Shown: positions 23,185-31,118 of the stretch, in pieces | How positions within the stretch are numbered: position 1 is the stretch's first letter | Layout of the letters: each line of letters begins with the position of its first letter | Assembly (NCBI GenBank): GCA_014649155.1 | Contig: BMSM01000025.1 | Span: forward strand, 29,565-93,564 | DNA from: Streptomyces griseoviridis | Lineage (GTDB): Bacteria; Actinomycetota; Actinomycetes; Streptomycetales; Streptomycetaceae | Reading direction: 5' to 3' | DNA length: 64,000 nucleotides | Program-made: the position numbers and the translations under genes | Notes under the pieces: generated by a model | Databases searched by the model: none | What the model saw: the letters and a program-made list of their open reading frames with translations, nothing else | What the model was told of the DNA's origin: nothing

Positions 23185-23937
23185 TCAGAGGATGCCGGTC
23201 CGCCCCGCCGCCCAATGGACCTGGGTCTTCACCGCGTAGCGGGGCCAGGCGCGTTCACCGCACAGGTGACGCACCACGGCGCGGCAGGTCGTCGCCTCGC
23301 CCGCGACGTAGGCGATGCCCGGCTCGGGCGGCAGCCGCAGCCGCCGTACGGCCTCCAGCAGCACCCGTGATCCCACGGCGGAGGCACCGCCCCGGTGCAC
23401 CCAGGGAAGACCGCGGGGACCGTGCGGGGCGGAGAAGTCGCCGTCCGGCCCGGTCGTCTCCAGCACGCCGGAGGCCGCCGCACCGGCGGGCAGCGCGGCG
23501 AGCATGGTCAACAGGGGGACGGCGCCGGTCTCCTCACCGATGAACACGTGGTAACGGGCCCGGGGCTCCAGCGTGATGCGATTGCGCGGCGCCCCTACGC
23601 GGGTCCGGGTCCCCGTTGCCACGGAAGCCGCCCACCGGCTGCCCGGCCCTTCCGGCCGGTGCCGTGCGATGCGCAGCGTCAGGCTGGCGCGCGACGGATC
23701 GTGCGTCCACACGGAGTACGTCCGCAGCCGCGGTACGCCGTCCACGTCCGGCACCTCCAGCGGCAGGTGCGCACCCGGTTTGCTGCGCAGAACCGCCAAC
23801 GCGGGTCCCGTGAGCGTCAGTTCCCGCATGCCCGGCGTGACATCGTGCGCCTCGGCGACCCTCACCTCCAGCATCCGGGTGTCATGGAACCGCCGGCCCT
23901 GCCCCGGGCCGCGCGGGGGCATCCTGGAGACACTCAC
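23185..23937 (-). CDS. Siderophore-interacting protein (FAD-dependent ferric reductase family)
   Basis: A 250-residue SIP family protein. The N-terminal FAD-binding barrel carries R-T-Y-S-V-W (the R-x-Y-[ST] FAD motif); the C-terminal NAD(P)H domain has A-Y-V-A-G-E-A-T-T-C-R and ends with a K..H-W..G segment. Members reduce ferric siderophores in the cytoplasm to release iron. The GTG start at 23937 has a strong GAGGAGG site. It lies 65 bases upstream of the cyclase gene on the same strand and could be co-transcribed, but its function is more likely iron metabolism than the cluster's chemistry. Confidence 0.85.
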   Translation of the reverse strand: MSVSRMPPRGPGQGRRFHDTRMLEVRVAEAHDVTPGMRELTLTGPALAVLRSKPGAHLPLEVPDVDGVPRLRTYSVWTHDPSRASLTLRIARHRPEGPGSRWAASVATGTRTRVGAPRNRITLEPRARYHVFIGEETGAVPLLTMLAALPAGAAASGVLETTGPDGDFSAPHGPRGLPWVHRGGASAVGSRVLLEAVRRLRLPPEPGIAYVAGEATTCRAVVRHLCGERAWPRYAVKTQVHWAAGRTGIL

Positions 23938-24002
23938 CCGTTCCGTCCTCCTCGCTCGTCCCGGCCGGCCGGACCCCGTCGCCGTTCAGTATGCCGCCGC
24001 CG

Positions 24003-24431
24003 TCAGTCGGCCACACCCTTCTGCGCCAGCACCTTGTCCACGGACACCCGGACGAGCAGCTCCCCGGGGACCCCGTTGCGGGCCCCGAACTCCTCGGCGC
24101 GTTCCTCACCCATGTACCGGGCACCGAGCCGGGCCGCCCAGTGCCGCAGTTCGTCGGGCTCCTCCGAGATCCGGGCCCGCCCCTGGATCACCACGTAGTC
24201 GAACGGGGGCCGGTCGTCGTCCACGCACAACGCGACCCGGCCGTCACGGGCCAGGTTGCGTCCCTTGACGGTCTCCTCGCCGGTGTTGAACACGATCTCG
24301 TCCCCGTCGAGCAGGAACCAGATCGGCGCCACATGCGGGCTGCCGTCGGCGCGCACGGTGCAGAGCTTCCCGGTGCGGGTGCCGTACGAGACGAAGGCCC
24401 GCCATTCGTCGTCAGTCATCTTCTGTGCCAT
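24003..24431 (-). CDS. PPOX-fold pyridoxamine 5'-phosphate oxidase-like / F420-binding protein
   Basis: A 142-residue split-barrel protein with R-A-D-G-S-P-H-V-A-P-I-W-F near the N-terminus, a G-R-N-L-A-R-D-G-R-V-A-L core, and V-V-I-Q-G-R-A-R-I. These are marks of the actinobacterial F420-dependent PPOX class rather than true PdxH. Role: F420- or FMN-linked reduction of unknown small molecules. It is divergent from the roadblock gene with 106 bases between. No link with the biosynthetic cluster is evident. Confidence 0.8.
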   Translation of the reverse strand: MAQKMTDDEWRAFVSYGTRTGKLCTVRADGSPHVAPIWFLLDGDEIVFNTGEETVKGRNLARDGRVALCVDDDRPPFDYVVIQGRARISEEPDELRHWAARLGARYMGEERAEEFGARNGVPGELLVRVSVDKVLAQKGVAD

Positions 24432-24537
24432 GGCTCCATCCTGCTTGCCCGCAGCCCCACCGTGGGGAAGGCTGGCGGGGCAGATCCCCCGGCCAGGGGG
24501 GAGACCACGCACGGGGAGCACAGGGGGCGACGGGACC

Positions 24538-24948
24538 ATGGCGCAGAACCAGGGGATCGGCTGGATGCTGGACGAGCTGACCGAACGCGTCGAGCACGTG
24601 CGGCACGCGATGCTGCTGTCCAACGACGGGCTGGTGACAGGCGCCAGCACCGGCCTGCGGCGCGAGGACGCCGAGCACCTGGCCGCGGTCTCCTCCGGAC
24701 TGCACAGCCTGGCCAAGGGGTCGGGCCGGCACTTCGGCGCCGGGCGGGTGCGTCAGACCATGGTCGAGTTCGACGACGCCGTCCTGTTCGTCACCGCGGC
24801 CGGTTCTGGCAGCTGCCTGTGTGTACTGAGCGGCGCCGAGGCCGACATCGGGCAGATCGCGTACGAGATGACGCTGCTGGTGAACCGGGTCGGGGAGCAC
24901 CTCGGGGTCGATGCCCGCAACCCCGGGAGCAGTTCCCTGGAGCCATGA
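24538..24948 (+). CDS. Roadblock/LC7 domain protein
   Basis: This 136-residue roadblock/LC7 protein resembles the CvnB component of Streptomyces conservons: L-D-E-L-T-E-R-V-E-H-V-R-H-A-M-L-L-S-N-D-G-L at the start and G-C-L-C-V-L-type core strands (S-G-S-C-L-C-V-L). In conservons it partners a membrane histidine-kinase-like protein and a Ras-like GTPase; none of these partners are adjacent, so this is an orphan copy. It may modulate a GTPase encoded elsewhere. ATG 24538 was chosen because the frame upstream lacks family similarity and a G-rich site precedes it. Confidence 0.82.
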   Translation: MAQNQGIGWMLDELTERVEHVRHAMLLSNDGLVTGASTGLRREDAEHLAAVSSGLHSLAKGSGRHFGAGRVRQTMVEFDDAVLFVTAAGSGSCLCVLSGAEADIGQIAYEMTLLVNRVGEHLGVDARNPGSSSLEP

Positions 24949-25369
24949 CCCGCTGTTCCGTACGCGTGCCGGGAGCGTCCGCGAGGTTGTCCACAGCCCC
25001 CGACGGGATGCCGGGCGAACGGCTACGGTTTTCTCGGGCGAGCGCACCGGGCGCCGTCCGAGCAGACTCCACGGGGGAGACGGCCATGTCCGCAGACATC
25101 CTCACACCGGAAGCCGGCACCACCGTCGACCGGGACGCCGCCAGGCGTGACGACCGACAGCCCGCTCCGGGCCGAGCCGCACGCGAACCGGGCCCGGGGC
25201 CCGGCGAGTCCGGCATCGCGCCGTGCCTCGGCCGGCTCACCACCGTGCCCGGCGAGGGAGGCGGGGGACGGGTGCGTCACCCGGGCCGAGACCGACCGGT
25301 TCCGTGCCCGCGCAAGCTTCGCGCCCGCGTCCCGACCGTCCTGACGCCGTTCCGAGGCAGCGGACGGGA
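24949..25369. other. Intergenic stretch with one doubtful short frame
   Basis: About 420 bases between the roadblock gene and the 3' end of the thioesterase gene. An open frame from ATG 25086 (with a GGGGGAG site) would give a 121-residue Arg/Pro-rich product that runs into the thioesterase gene on the other strand; its composition matches no family, so I do not call it a gene. Confidence 0.5.
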
Positions 25370-26263
25370 CTACGCGGCCGGCCCGGACGGCAGAGCGCGG
25401 AACAACCCTTCCTGCACCACGGACACCAGCAACCGGCCCTCCGCGTCGTAGATCCGGCCGCGGGCCAGCCCCCGCCCGCCCGTGGCGATCGGCGACTCCT
25501 GGTCGTACAGGAACCACTCGTCGGCGCGGAACGCACGGTGGAACCACATGGCGTGGTCCAAGGAGGCCATGTCGAAGCCGCGCGGTCCCCACAGCGGCTC
25601 GACCGGGATGCGCACGGCGTCCAGCAGGGTCATGTCGCTGGCGTAGGTCAGGGCGCAGGTGTGCACGAGCGGGTCGTCACCGAGGGGCCCGACCGCGCGC
25701 ATCCACACGGCACTGCGCGGCTCGGCGCCCCGGATGTCCCCGGCCGTCCAGCGCAGCCGGTCGACGTAACGGATGTCGAAGGGCTGTCGCCGTGCCATCC
25801 GCTCCAACTGCTCCGGCAGCGCACCCAGGTGCTCCCGGACCTCGTCGGCGACGCTCGGCAGGGACTCCGGGTCCGGCACCTTGCGGGCGGGCGGCAGCTG
25901 ATGCTCGAAACTTCCCTGTTCAGGCTGGTGGAAGGAGGCGGTGAGATTGAAGATCGTCCGGCCTTGCTGCACCGCCGTGACCCGGCGGGTCGTGAACGAC
26001 CGCCCGTCCCGGACCCGCTCGACCTGGTACACGATCGGCACGCCCGGCCGCCCCGGCCGCAGGAAGTACGCGTGCAGCGAGTGCACCGGGCGGTCGCCCT
26101 CCGTGGTGCGCCCCGCCGCGACGAGCGCCTGCCCGGCCACCTGGCCGCCGAACACCCTCTGCAGGGACTCCTGCGGGCTGCGGCCGCGGAAGATGTTGAC
26201 CTCGATCTGCTCCAGGTCGAGCAGGTCGACCAGGCGGTCGGCCGGGTTCGTCTCGGACGTCAT
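25370..26263 (-). CDS. tesB: Acyl-CoA thioesterase II
   Basis: A 297-residue double-hotdog thioesterase with the family features R-V-F-G-G-Q-V-A-G-Q-A-L, H-S-L-H-A-Y-F-L-R-P-G, and the C-terminal hotdog L-T-Y-A-S-D-M-T-L-L with the catalytic Asp, followed by D-H-A-M-W-F-H-R. It hydrolyses acyl-CoA to free acid and CoA in the cytoplasm. It is 19 bases downstream of the helicase gene, so the two are likely co-transcribed; the same pairing of unrelated functions suggests a housekeeping operon rather than part of the biosynthetic cluster. Confidence 0.9.
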   Translation of the reverse strand: MTSETNPADRLVDLLDLEQIEVNIFRGRSPQESLQRVFGGQVAGQALVAAGRTTEGDRPVHSLHAYFLRPGRPGVPIVYQVERVRDGRSFTTRRVTAVQQGRTIFNLTASFHQPEQGSFEHQLPPARKVPDPESLPSVADEVREHLGALPEQLERMARRQPFDIRYVDRLRWTAGDIRGAEPRSAVWMRAVGPLGDDPLVHTCALTYASDMTLLDAVRIPVEPLWGPRGFDMASLDHAMWFHRAFRADEWFLYDQESPIATGGRGLARGRIYDAEGRLLVSVVQEGLFRALPSGPAA

Positions 26264-26282
26264 GGGTGCTGTTCTCCTGTGC

Positions 26283-28796
26283 TCACAACTGGCCGACGTC
26301 GGTGACCCGGACGACTGCCCGGCCCTCGGCGTCGGAGGCCACCAGGTCGACCTCCGCGCTGATGCCCCAGTCGTGGTCGCCGTTCGGGTCGTCGAAGATC
26401 TGCCGTACGCGCCACAGCCGGTTCTCCGGCTGCTCCTCGATCACCAGCAGCTTGGGGCCGCGGGCGTCGGGCCCGGTGCCGAGGTCGTCGTACTCGTCCC
26501 AGTACTTGTCCATGGCCTCGCCCCAGGCGTCGGCGTCCCACCCGGCGTCGCCGTCCAGCTCGCCCAGCTCCCCGACCTGGTCGAGCGCGGCCAGCTCCAC
26601 CCGCCGGAACAGGGCGTTGCGGACGAGGACACGGAAGGCACGCGCGTTGGCGGTCACCGGCCGCACCTGGTCGGCCTTCTCCTGGGCCTCCTCGGCGGTC
26701 ATCTCCGCCGGGTTGGCGAGCTGTTCCCACTCGTCCAGCAGGCTGGAGTCGACCTGGCGCACCATCTCACCGAGCCACTCGATCAGATCCTGCAGGTCGT
26801 CGGACTTCAGGTCGTCGGGGACGGTGTGGTCCAGCGCCTTGTAGGCGCCGGCGAGGTAGCGCAGCACGATGCCCTCGGTCCGCGCCAGCTCGTAGTGGGA
26901 GGTCAGCTCGGTGAAGGACATCGCCCGCTCGTACATGTCCCGGATCACCGACTTCGGCGACAGCGGATGGTCACCGACCCAGGGGTGGCTCCTGCGGTAG
27001 GTGTTGTACGCGTGGAAGAGCAGCTCCTCCAGGGGCTTCGGGTACGTGATCTCCTGGAGGCGCTCCATGCGCTCCTCGTACTCGACGCCGTCGGCCTTCA
27101 TCGCGGCCACGGCCTCGCCGCGCGCCTTGTTCTGCTGCGCGGCCAGGATCTGCCGGGGGTCGTCCAGCGTGGACTCCACCACCGACACCATGTCCAGCGC
27201 GTACGACGGCGACTCGGGGTCCAGCAGCTCGAACGCGGCCAGGGCGAAGGTGGACAGCGGCTGGTTCAGCGCGAAGTCCTGCTGGAGGTCGACCGTGAGA
27301 CGGACGATACGGCCGTCGGCGTCCGGGGTGTCCAGCTTCTCGACGATGCCGCCGTCCAGCAGCGAACGGTAGATGGCGATGGCCCGCCGGATGTGCCGCA
27401 GCTGCTGCTTGCGCGGCTCGTGGTTGTCCTCCAGCAGATGCCGCATCGCCTCGAAGGCGTTGCCCGGCCGGGCGATCACCGACAGCAGCATCGTGTGCGT
27501 CACCCGGAAACGGGACGTGAGCGGCTCCGGCTCGGAGCCGATGAGCTTGTCGAAGGTCTGCTCGCTCCAGCCGACGAAGCCCTCCGGCGCCTTCTTGCGG
27601 ACCACCTTGCGGCGCTTCTTCGGGTCGTCGCCCGCCTTGGCCAGGGCCTTCTCGTTCTCGACGACGTGCTCGGGCGCCTGTGCGACGACCAACCCGGCCG
27701 TGTCGAAGCCCGCGCGCCCGGCCCGCCCGGCGATCTGGTGGAACTCCCGGGCCCGCAGTGTCCGCACCCGGCTGCCGTCGTACTTGGTCAGAGCGGTGAA
27801 CAGCACCGTCCGGATGGGCACGTTGACGCCGACACCGAGGGTGTCGGTCCCGCAGATCACCTTCAGCAGACCGGCCTGGGCGAGTTTCTCCACCAGCCGC
27901 CGGTACTTCGGCAGCATGCCGGCGTGGTGGACGCCGATGCCGTGCCGCACGTAGCGGGAGAGGTTGCGGCCGAACTTCGTGGTGAAGCGGAAGTTGCCGA
28001 TCAGCTCGGCGATCCTGTCCTTCTCCTCGCGGGTGCACATGTTGATGCTCATGAGGGCCTGCGCCCGCTCCACGGCCTGCGCCTGCGTGAAGTGCACGAT
28101 GTAGACCGGAGCCTGCTTGGCCGTCAGCAGGTCGGTGAGCGTCTCGGTGAGCGGGGTGTACCGGTACTCGTAGGAGAGGGGGACCGGGCGGGTCGCCGAC
28201 CGGACCACCGACGTGGGGCGGCCGGTGCGGCGGGCCAGGTCCTTCTCGAAGAAGGAGACGTCACCGAGCGTGGCGGACATCAGGACGAACTGTGCCTGCG
28301 GCAGCTCCAGCAGCGGGATCTGCCAGGCCCAGCCGCGGTCCCCTTCGGCGTAGAAGTGGAACTCGTCCATCACGACCTGGCCGATGTCCGCGTCCTTGCC
28401 GTCCCGCAGCGCGATGGAGGCCAGCACCTCGGCGGTGCAGCAGATCACCGGGGCGTCTGCGTTCACGGAGGCGTCGCCGGTCAGCATGCCGACGTTCTCG
28501 GTACCGAAGAGCTTGCACAGCTCGAAGAACTTCTCCGAGACCAGCGCCTTGATCGGTGCCGTGTAGAAGGTGACCTCGTCCCGGGCCAGGGCGGCGAAGT
28601 GCGCCCCGGCCGCGATCATGCTCTTGCCGGAGCCGGTGGGCGTCGAGACGATCACGTTCGCCCCGGACACCACCTCGATCAGCGCCTCCTCCTGATGGGA
28701 GTAGAGCGTGAGACCGCGCTCCTCGGCCCACGACTCGAAGGCTTCGTAGAGGGCGTCGGGGTCGGCGGTCTTCGGCAGGCGATCGATGAGGGTCAC
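26283..28796 (-). CDS. DEAD/DEAH-box (Ski2-like) RNA helicase with DUF3516-like C-terminus
   Basis: A full-length, 837-residue superfamily 2 helicase. Motif I is T-P-T-G-S-G-K-S (about residue 52), motif II is D-E-F-H (V-V-M-D-E-F-H-F-Y), motif III is S-A-T-L, and motif VI is Q-I-A-G-R-A-G-R-A-G. The roughly 350-residue C-terminus, with Y-H-P-L-like helical repeats and an acidic end, corresponds to the DUF3516 region of actinobacterial members. Likely role: ATP-driven RNA unwinding or turnover. The GTG start at 28796 gives V-T-L-I-D-R-L-P; an upstream ATG at 28856 is possible but less likely. Confidence 0.9.
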   Translation of the reverse strand: MTLIDRLPKTADPDALYEAFESWAEERGLTLYSHQEEALIEVVSGANVIVSTPTGSGKSMIAAGAHFAALARDEVTFYTAPIKALVSEKFFELCKLFGTENVGMLTGDASVNADAPVICCTAEVLASIALRDGKDADIGQVVMDEFHFYAEGDRGWAWQIPLLELPQAQFVLMSATLGDVSFFEKDLARRTGRPTSVVRSATRPVPLSYEYRYTPLTETLTDLLTAKQAPVYIVHFTQAQAVERAQALMSINMCTREEKDRIAELIGNFRFTTKFGRNLSRYVRHGIGVHHAGMLPKYRRLVEKLAQAGLLKVICGTDTLGVGVNVPIRTVLFTALTKYDGSRVRTLRAREFHQIAGRAGRAGFDTAGLVVAQAPEHVVENEKALAKAGDDPKKRRKVVRKKAPEGFVGWSEQTFDKLIGSEPEPLTSRFRVTHTMLLSVIARPGNAFEAMRHLLEDNHEPRKQQLRHIRRAIAIYRSLLDGGIVEKLDTPDADGRIVRLTVDLQQDFALNQPLSTFALAAFELLDPESPSYALDMVSVVESTLDDPRQILAAQQNKARGEAVAAMKADGVEYEERMERLQEITYPKPLEELLFHAYNTYRRSHPWVGDHPLSPKSVIRDMYERAMSFTELTSHYELARTEGIVLRYLAGAYKALDHTVPDDLKSDDLQDLIEWLGEMVRQVDSSLLDEWEQLANPAEMTAEEAQEKADQVRPVTANARAFRVLVRNALFRRVELAALDQVGELGELDGDAGWDADAWGEAMDKYWDEYDDLGTGPDARGPKLLVIEEQPENRLWRVRQIFDDPNGDHDWGISAEVDLVASDAEGRAVVRVTDVGQL

Positions 28797-28941
28797 ACCC
28801 CCATCTTGCCTGGCCCCGGCCCCGATGCGGGAATCGGATGCGGGACCGAAGATCATGACCGTTACGCTGGGGCGCCGACGGCATGCCGGCGGACCTGGTC
28901 AACTGGACAGCGGCACACGAGGAATGGGGCGGGCGACGGCG

Positions 28942-29736
28942 ATGATGGGACCAGCACACTCACTGTCGGGTGCCGCGGCCTGGCTCGGGGTAGGGGCGGC
29001 GACCGCCGCCGCCGGGCACCCGATGCCCTGGCCGGTCCTGCTCACCGGAGCCCTGATCTGCGCCGGCGCGGCGCTGGCGCCGGACCTCGACCACAAGGCG
29101 GCCACCATCTCGCGGGCCTTCGGACCGGTCTCCCGGGGCCTGTGCGAGATCGTCGACAAGCTCTCCTACGCTGTCTACAAGGCGACCAAGAAGCAGGGCG
29201 ACCCGCGCCGCTCCGGCGGTCACCGCACACTCACCCACACCTGGCTGTGGGCGGTCCTGATCGGCGCGGGCTGCTCGGCCGTGGCGGTCACCGGGGACCG
29301 GTGGGGTGTGCTGGCGATCCTCTTCGTCCACATGGTGCTGGCCATCGAGGGGCTGCTGTGGCGGGCGGCCCGCGGCTCCAGCAGCGACGTCCTGGTCTGG
29401 CTGCTGGCCGCGACCAGTGCCTGGATCATCGCGGGCGTCCTGGACGAGCCGGGGAGCGGGTCGGACTGGCTGTTCACCGCGCCGGGCCAGGAGTACGTGT
29501 GGCTGGGGCTGCCCGTCGTGCTGGGGGCGCTGGTGCACGACATCGGGGACGCGCTGACCGTCTCCGGCTGTCCGGTCCTGTGGCCCATACCCGTCGGCCG
29601 CAAGCGCTGGTACCCGATCGGGCCGCCCAAGGCGCTGCGCTTCCGGGCGGGCAGCTGGGTGGAGCTGAAGGTCCTGATGCCGGCGTTCATGCTGCTGGGC
29701 GGGGTGGGCTGCGCGGCGGCGCTCAACGTGATCTGA
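28942..29736 (+). CDS. Membrane-bound metal-dependent hydrolase (YdjM/DUF457 type)
   Basis: A 264-residue integral membrane protein with the conserved metal-ligand patches of this family: G-P-A-H-S near the N-terminus, P-D-L-D-H-K (about residue 49), H-R-T-L-T-H-T (about residue 94), and V-H-D-I-G-D-A-L-T. Several hydrophobic helices lie between. It is an inner-membrane protein of unknown substrate, widely found in actinobacteria. The start was set at the second of several ATGs (28942), because the family begins M-x-G-P-x-H-S. It is divergent from the helicase and convergent with rpmE2. Confidence 0.8.
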   Translation: MMGPAHSLSGAAAWLGVGAATAAAGHPMPWPVLLTGALICAGAALAPDLDHKAATISRAFGPVSRGLCEIVDKLSYAVYKATKKQGDPRRSGGHRTLTHTWLWAVLIGAGCSAVAVTGDRWGVLAILFVHMVLAIEGLLWRAARGSSSDVLVWLLAATSAWIIAGVLDEPGSGSDWLFTAPGQEYVWLGLPVVLGALVHDIGDALTVSGCPVLWPIPVGRKRWYPIGPPKALRFRAGSWVELKVLMPAFMLLGGVGCAAALNVI

Positions 29737-29780
29737 CGCCCAGCCCCGAACCGCGCCGCGCGTCACCTCACAGCGGTGTC

Positions 29781-30068
29781 TCAGGCGAGGCGGCCGCCAC
29801 CGCTCTGGGCGCCGCCTCCCTGGTCCCCGCCGCCGTAGCGTCGCTCGAACCGGGCGACGCGTCCCTCGGTGTCCACCGTCCGGGCCTGCCCCGTGTAGAA
29901 GGGGTGGCTCTCCGAGGAGATCTCCACGTCCACGACCGGGTAGCTCCGGCCGTCGTCCCACTCGATGGTCCGGTCGCTCGTCGCCGTGGACCGGGTGAGG
30001 AAGGCGTAGCCGGCGGCGCGGTCCCGGAAGACGACGGGATGGTAGTCGGGGTGCTTGTCCTGTTGCAT
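29781..30068 (-). CDS. rpmE2: Zinc-independent (type B) ribosomal protein L31
   Basis: A 95-residue protein whose first ~80 residues match L31 type B: M-Q-Q-D-K-H-P-D-Y-H-P-V-V-F-R-D, then S-S-E-S-H-P-F-Y-T-G. No cysteine is present, so it is the C-minus form that replaces the zinc-binding L31 under zinc limitation; in actinobacteria this gene is usually repressed by Zur. I did not recognise a Zur box in the 110 bases upstream. An AAGGAG site lies before ATG 30068. The C-terminal tail is Gly-rich (G-G-G-D-Q-G-G-G), longer than the core fold. Confidence 0.92.
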   Translation of the reverse strand: MQQDKHPDYHPVVFRDRAAGYAFLTRSTATSDRTIEWDDGRSYPVVDVEISSESHPFYTGQARTVDTEGRVARFERRYGGGDQGGGAQSGGGRLA

Positions 30069-30179
30069 GAGTGCTCCTTGTACGGCGGTGGCGGCGCGGG
30101 GAGGCGCGACGCCGGGGGACCGGCCCGGCCGGGCGGACCGGGTCGGCACGGGTGCCGGGGATGGGCCGCACGCCCGGGG

Positions 30180-30650
30180 TCAGCGAGGGAGGGAGTCCTC
30201 GTCGACGACGTGCATCGCGGCCTCCTCGGCGGACGCCGCCGCGCCGTCGATCCCCACGTCCCTGGCGACCAGAGCGGCCTCCTCGTCCTCGCGCGCCCCC
30301 TCGTCGGGAGCCACGAGCCGACCGGAGCGGGCGGCACCGACCTCGTCGTCCAGCAGTTCGCCGTCGGTGTCCTCGGAGTCGCCGAGACCGTCACCGTCGG
30401 GGGCCGCGGTGTCCGGTATCTCCTCCGCGAGCCGCTGCTCCAGCGTCTCGCCGTACCGGCGCTCGGCCGCCGTCACGCCGTCGTGTTCCACGGCCCAGGG
30501 GCGTTCCGGCGGGGAGTAGCCGACGTCGAGCGGGTCGTCGACACCGTCGTACTCCAGGGTGTCCTCCGCGTCGAGCAGCCCGGTGTCCTCCCGTTGTTCG
30601 GAACCGTCGGGCTGGTAGACGTCGTCGCCCCATCCGTCGGCACTGTTCAC
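30180..30650 (-). CDS. DUF5709 protein, acidic
   Basis: A 156-residue, strongly acidic protein with the opening D-D-V-Y-Q-P, then L-D-A-E-D-T-L, L-D-V-G-Y-S-P-P-E-R-P, and E-T-L-E-Q-R-L-A-E-E. This pattern is known from Streptomyces DUF5709 proteins, function unknown. GTG 30650 has GGAGG just upstream. Probably soluble and partly disordered. Confidence 0.82.
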   Translation of the reverse strand: MNSADGWGDDVYQPDGSEQREDTGLLDAEDTLEYDGVDDPLDVGYSPPERPWAVEHDGVTAAERRYGETLEQRLAEEIPDTAAPDGDGLGDSEDTDGELLDDEVGAARSGRLVAPDEGAREDEEAALVARDVGIDGAAASAEEAAMHVVDEDSLPR

Positions 30651-31118
30651 GGATACCTCCAGCGGGTGCGGCCGGGACCCTTCTCGGCATGGCCGGGGGC
30701 AGGCCGCCGCGGCGTGGTGCCGGGGCGTCGTCCGGCGAGGGGACGGCCGGTCCGGGGACGTTCCCCGCGCCGGTGCCTTCTCCCAGATTTCCACCCCCTC
30801 GGGGAACCGCGCAACGGCACGGGCCCCGGCCGGGGGCGCTGCCCCGGTGGCCGGAGCCCGGCCGGGAAGGCCAGGTTCCGGCGGGAGGCCGTCGGACTCC
30901 GGCCGGGGCCCCGACCGGACGGTGGGGGCGGACGGGAAGGCAGGGCCGGCTCGGGCGGCCGGGCCCGCTGTGAGGACCGGGACGGCTCGGGTGGCTGGAC
31001 CCGGCGGGAGGGCCGGTCCGGAACGGACGGCCGCGAGCGGCCGGTGTTCCCGCCCGGCCCGCAGGCTCCCGCCCCTCCCCACCGGCAAGAACCGCCCCGC
31101 CCCTACGGAACTTCTCGG
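30651..31118. other. Gene-free stretch of degenerate G/C-rich repeats
   Basis: About 470 bases between the DUF5709 gene and the ABC transporter pair. It is built of loosely repeated short units resembling GGxCGGGxxGGCC. No ribosome site or family-like frame was found on either strand. Confidence 0.55.

Noticed and set aside
25086..25451. Possible small gene with a G-rich ribosome site (121 residues)
   Set aside because: Arg/Pro-rich composition, no family features, and it overlaps the thioesterase gene on the other strand.
29781..30180. Zur box upstream of rpmE2
   Set aside because: No AT-rich palindrome resembling the Streptomyces Zur site was found in the 110 bases before the gene.
30651..31118. 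Repeat-rich GC region as an attachment site or CRISPR-like array
   Set aside because: Units are degenerate and of unequal length with no spacers or tRNA nearby.
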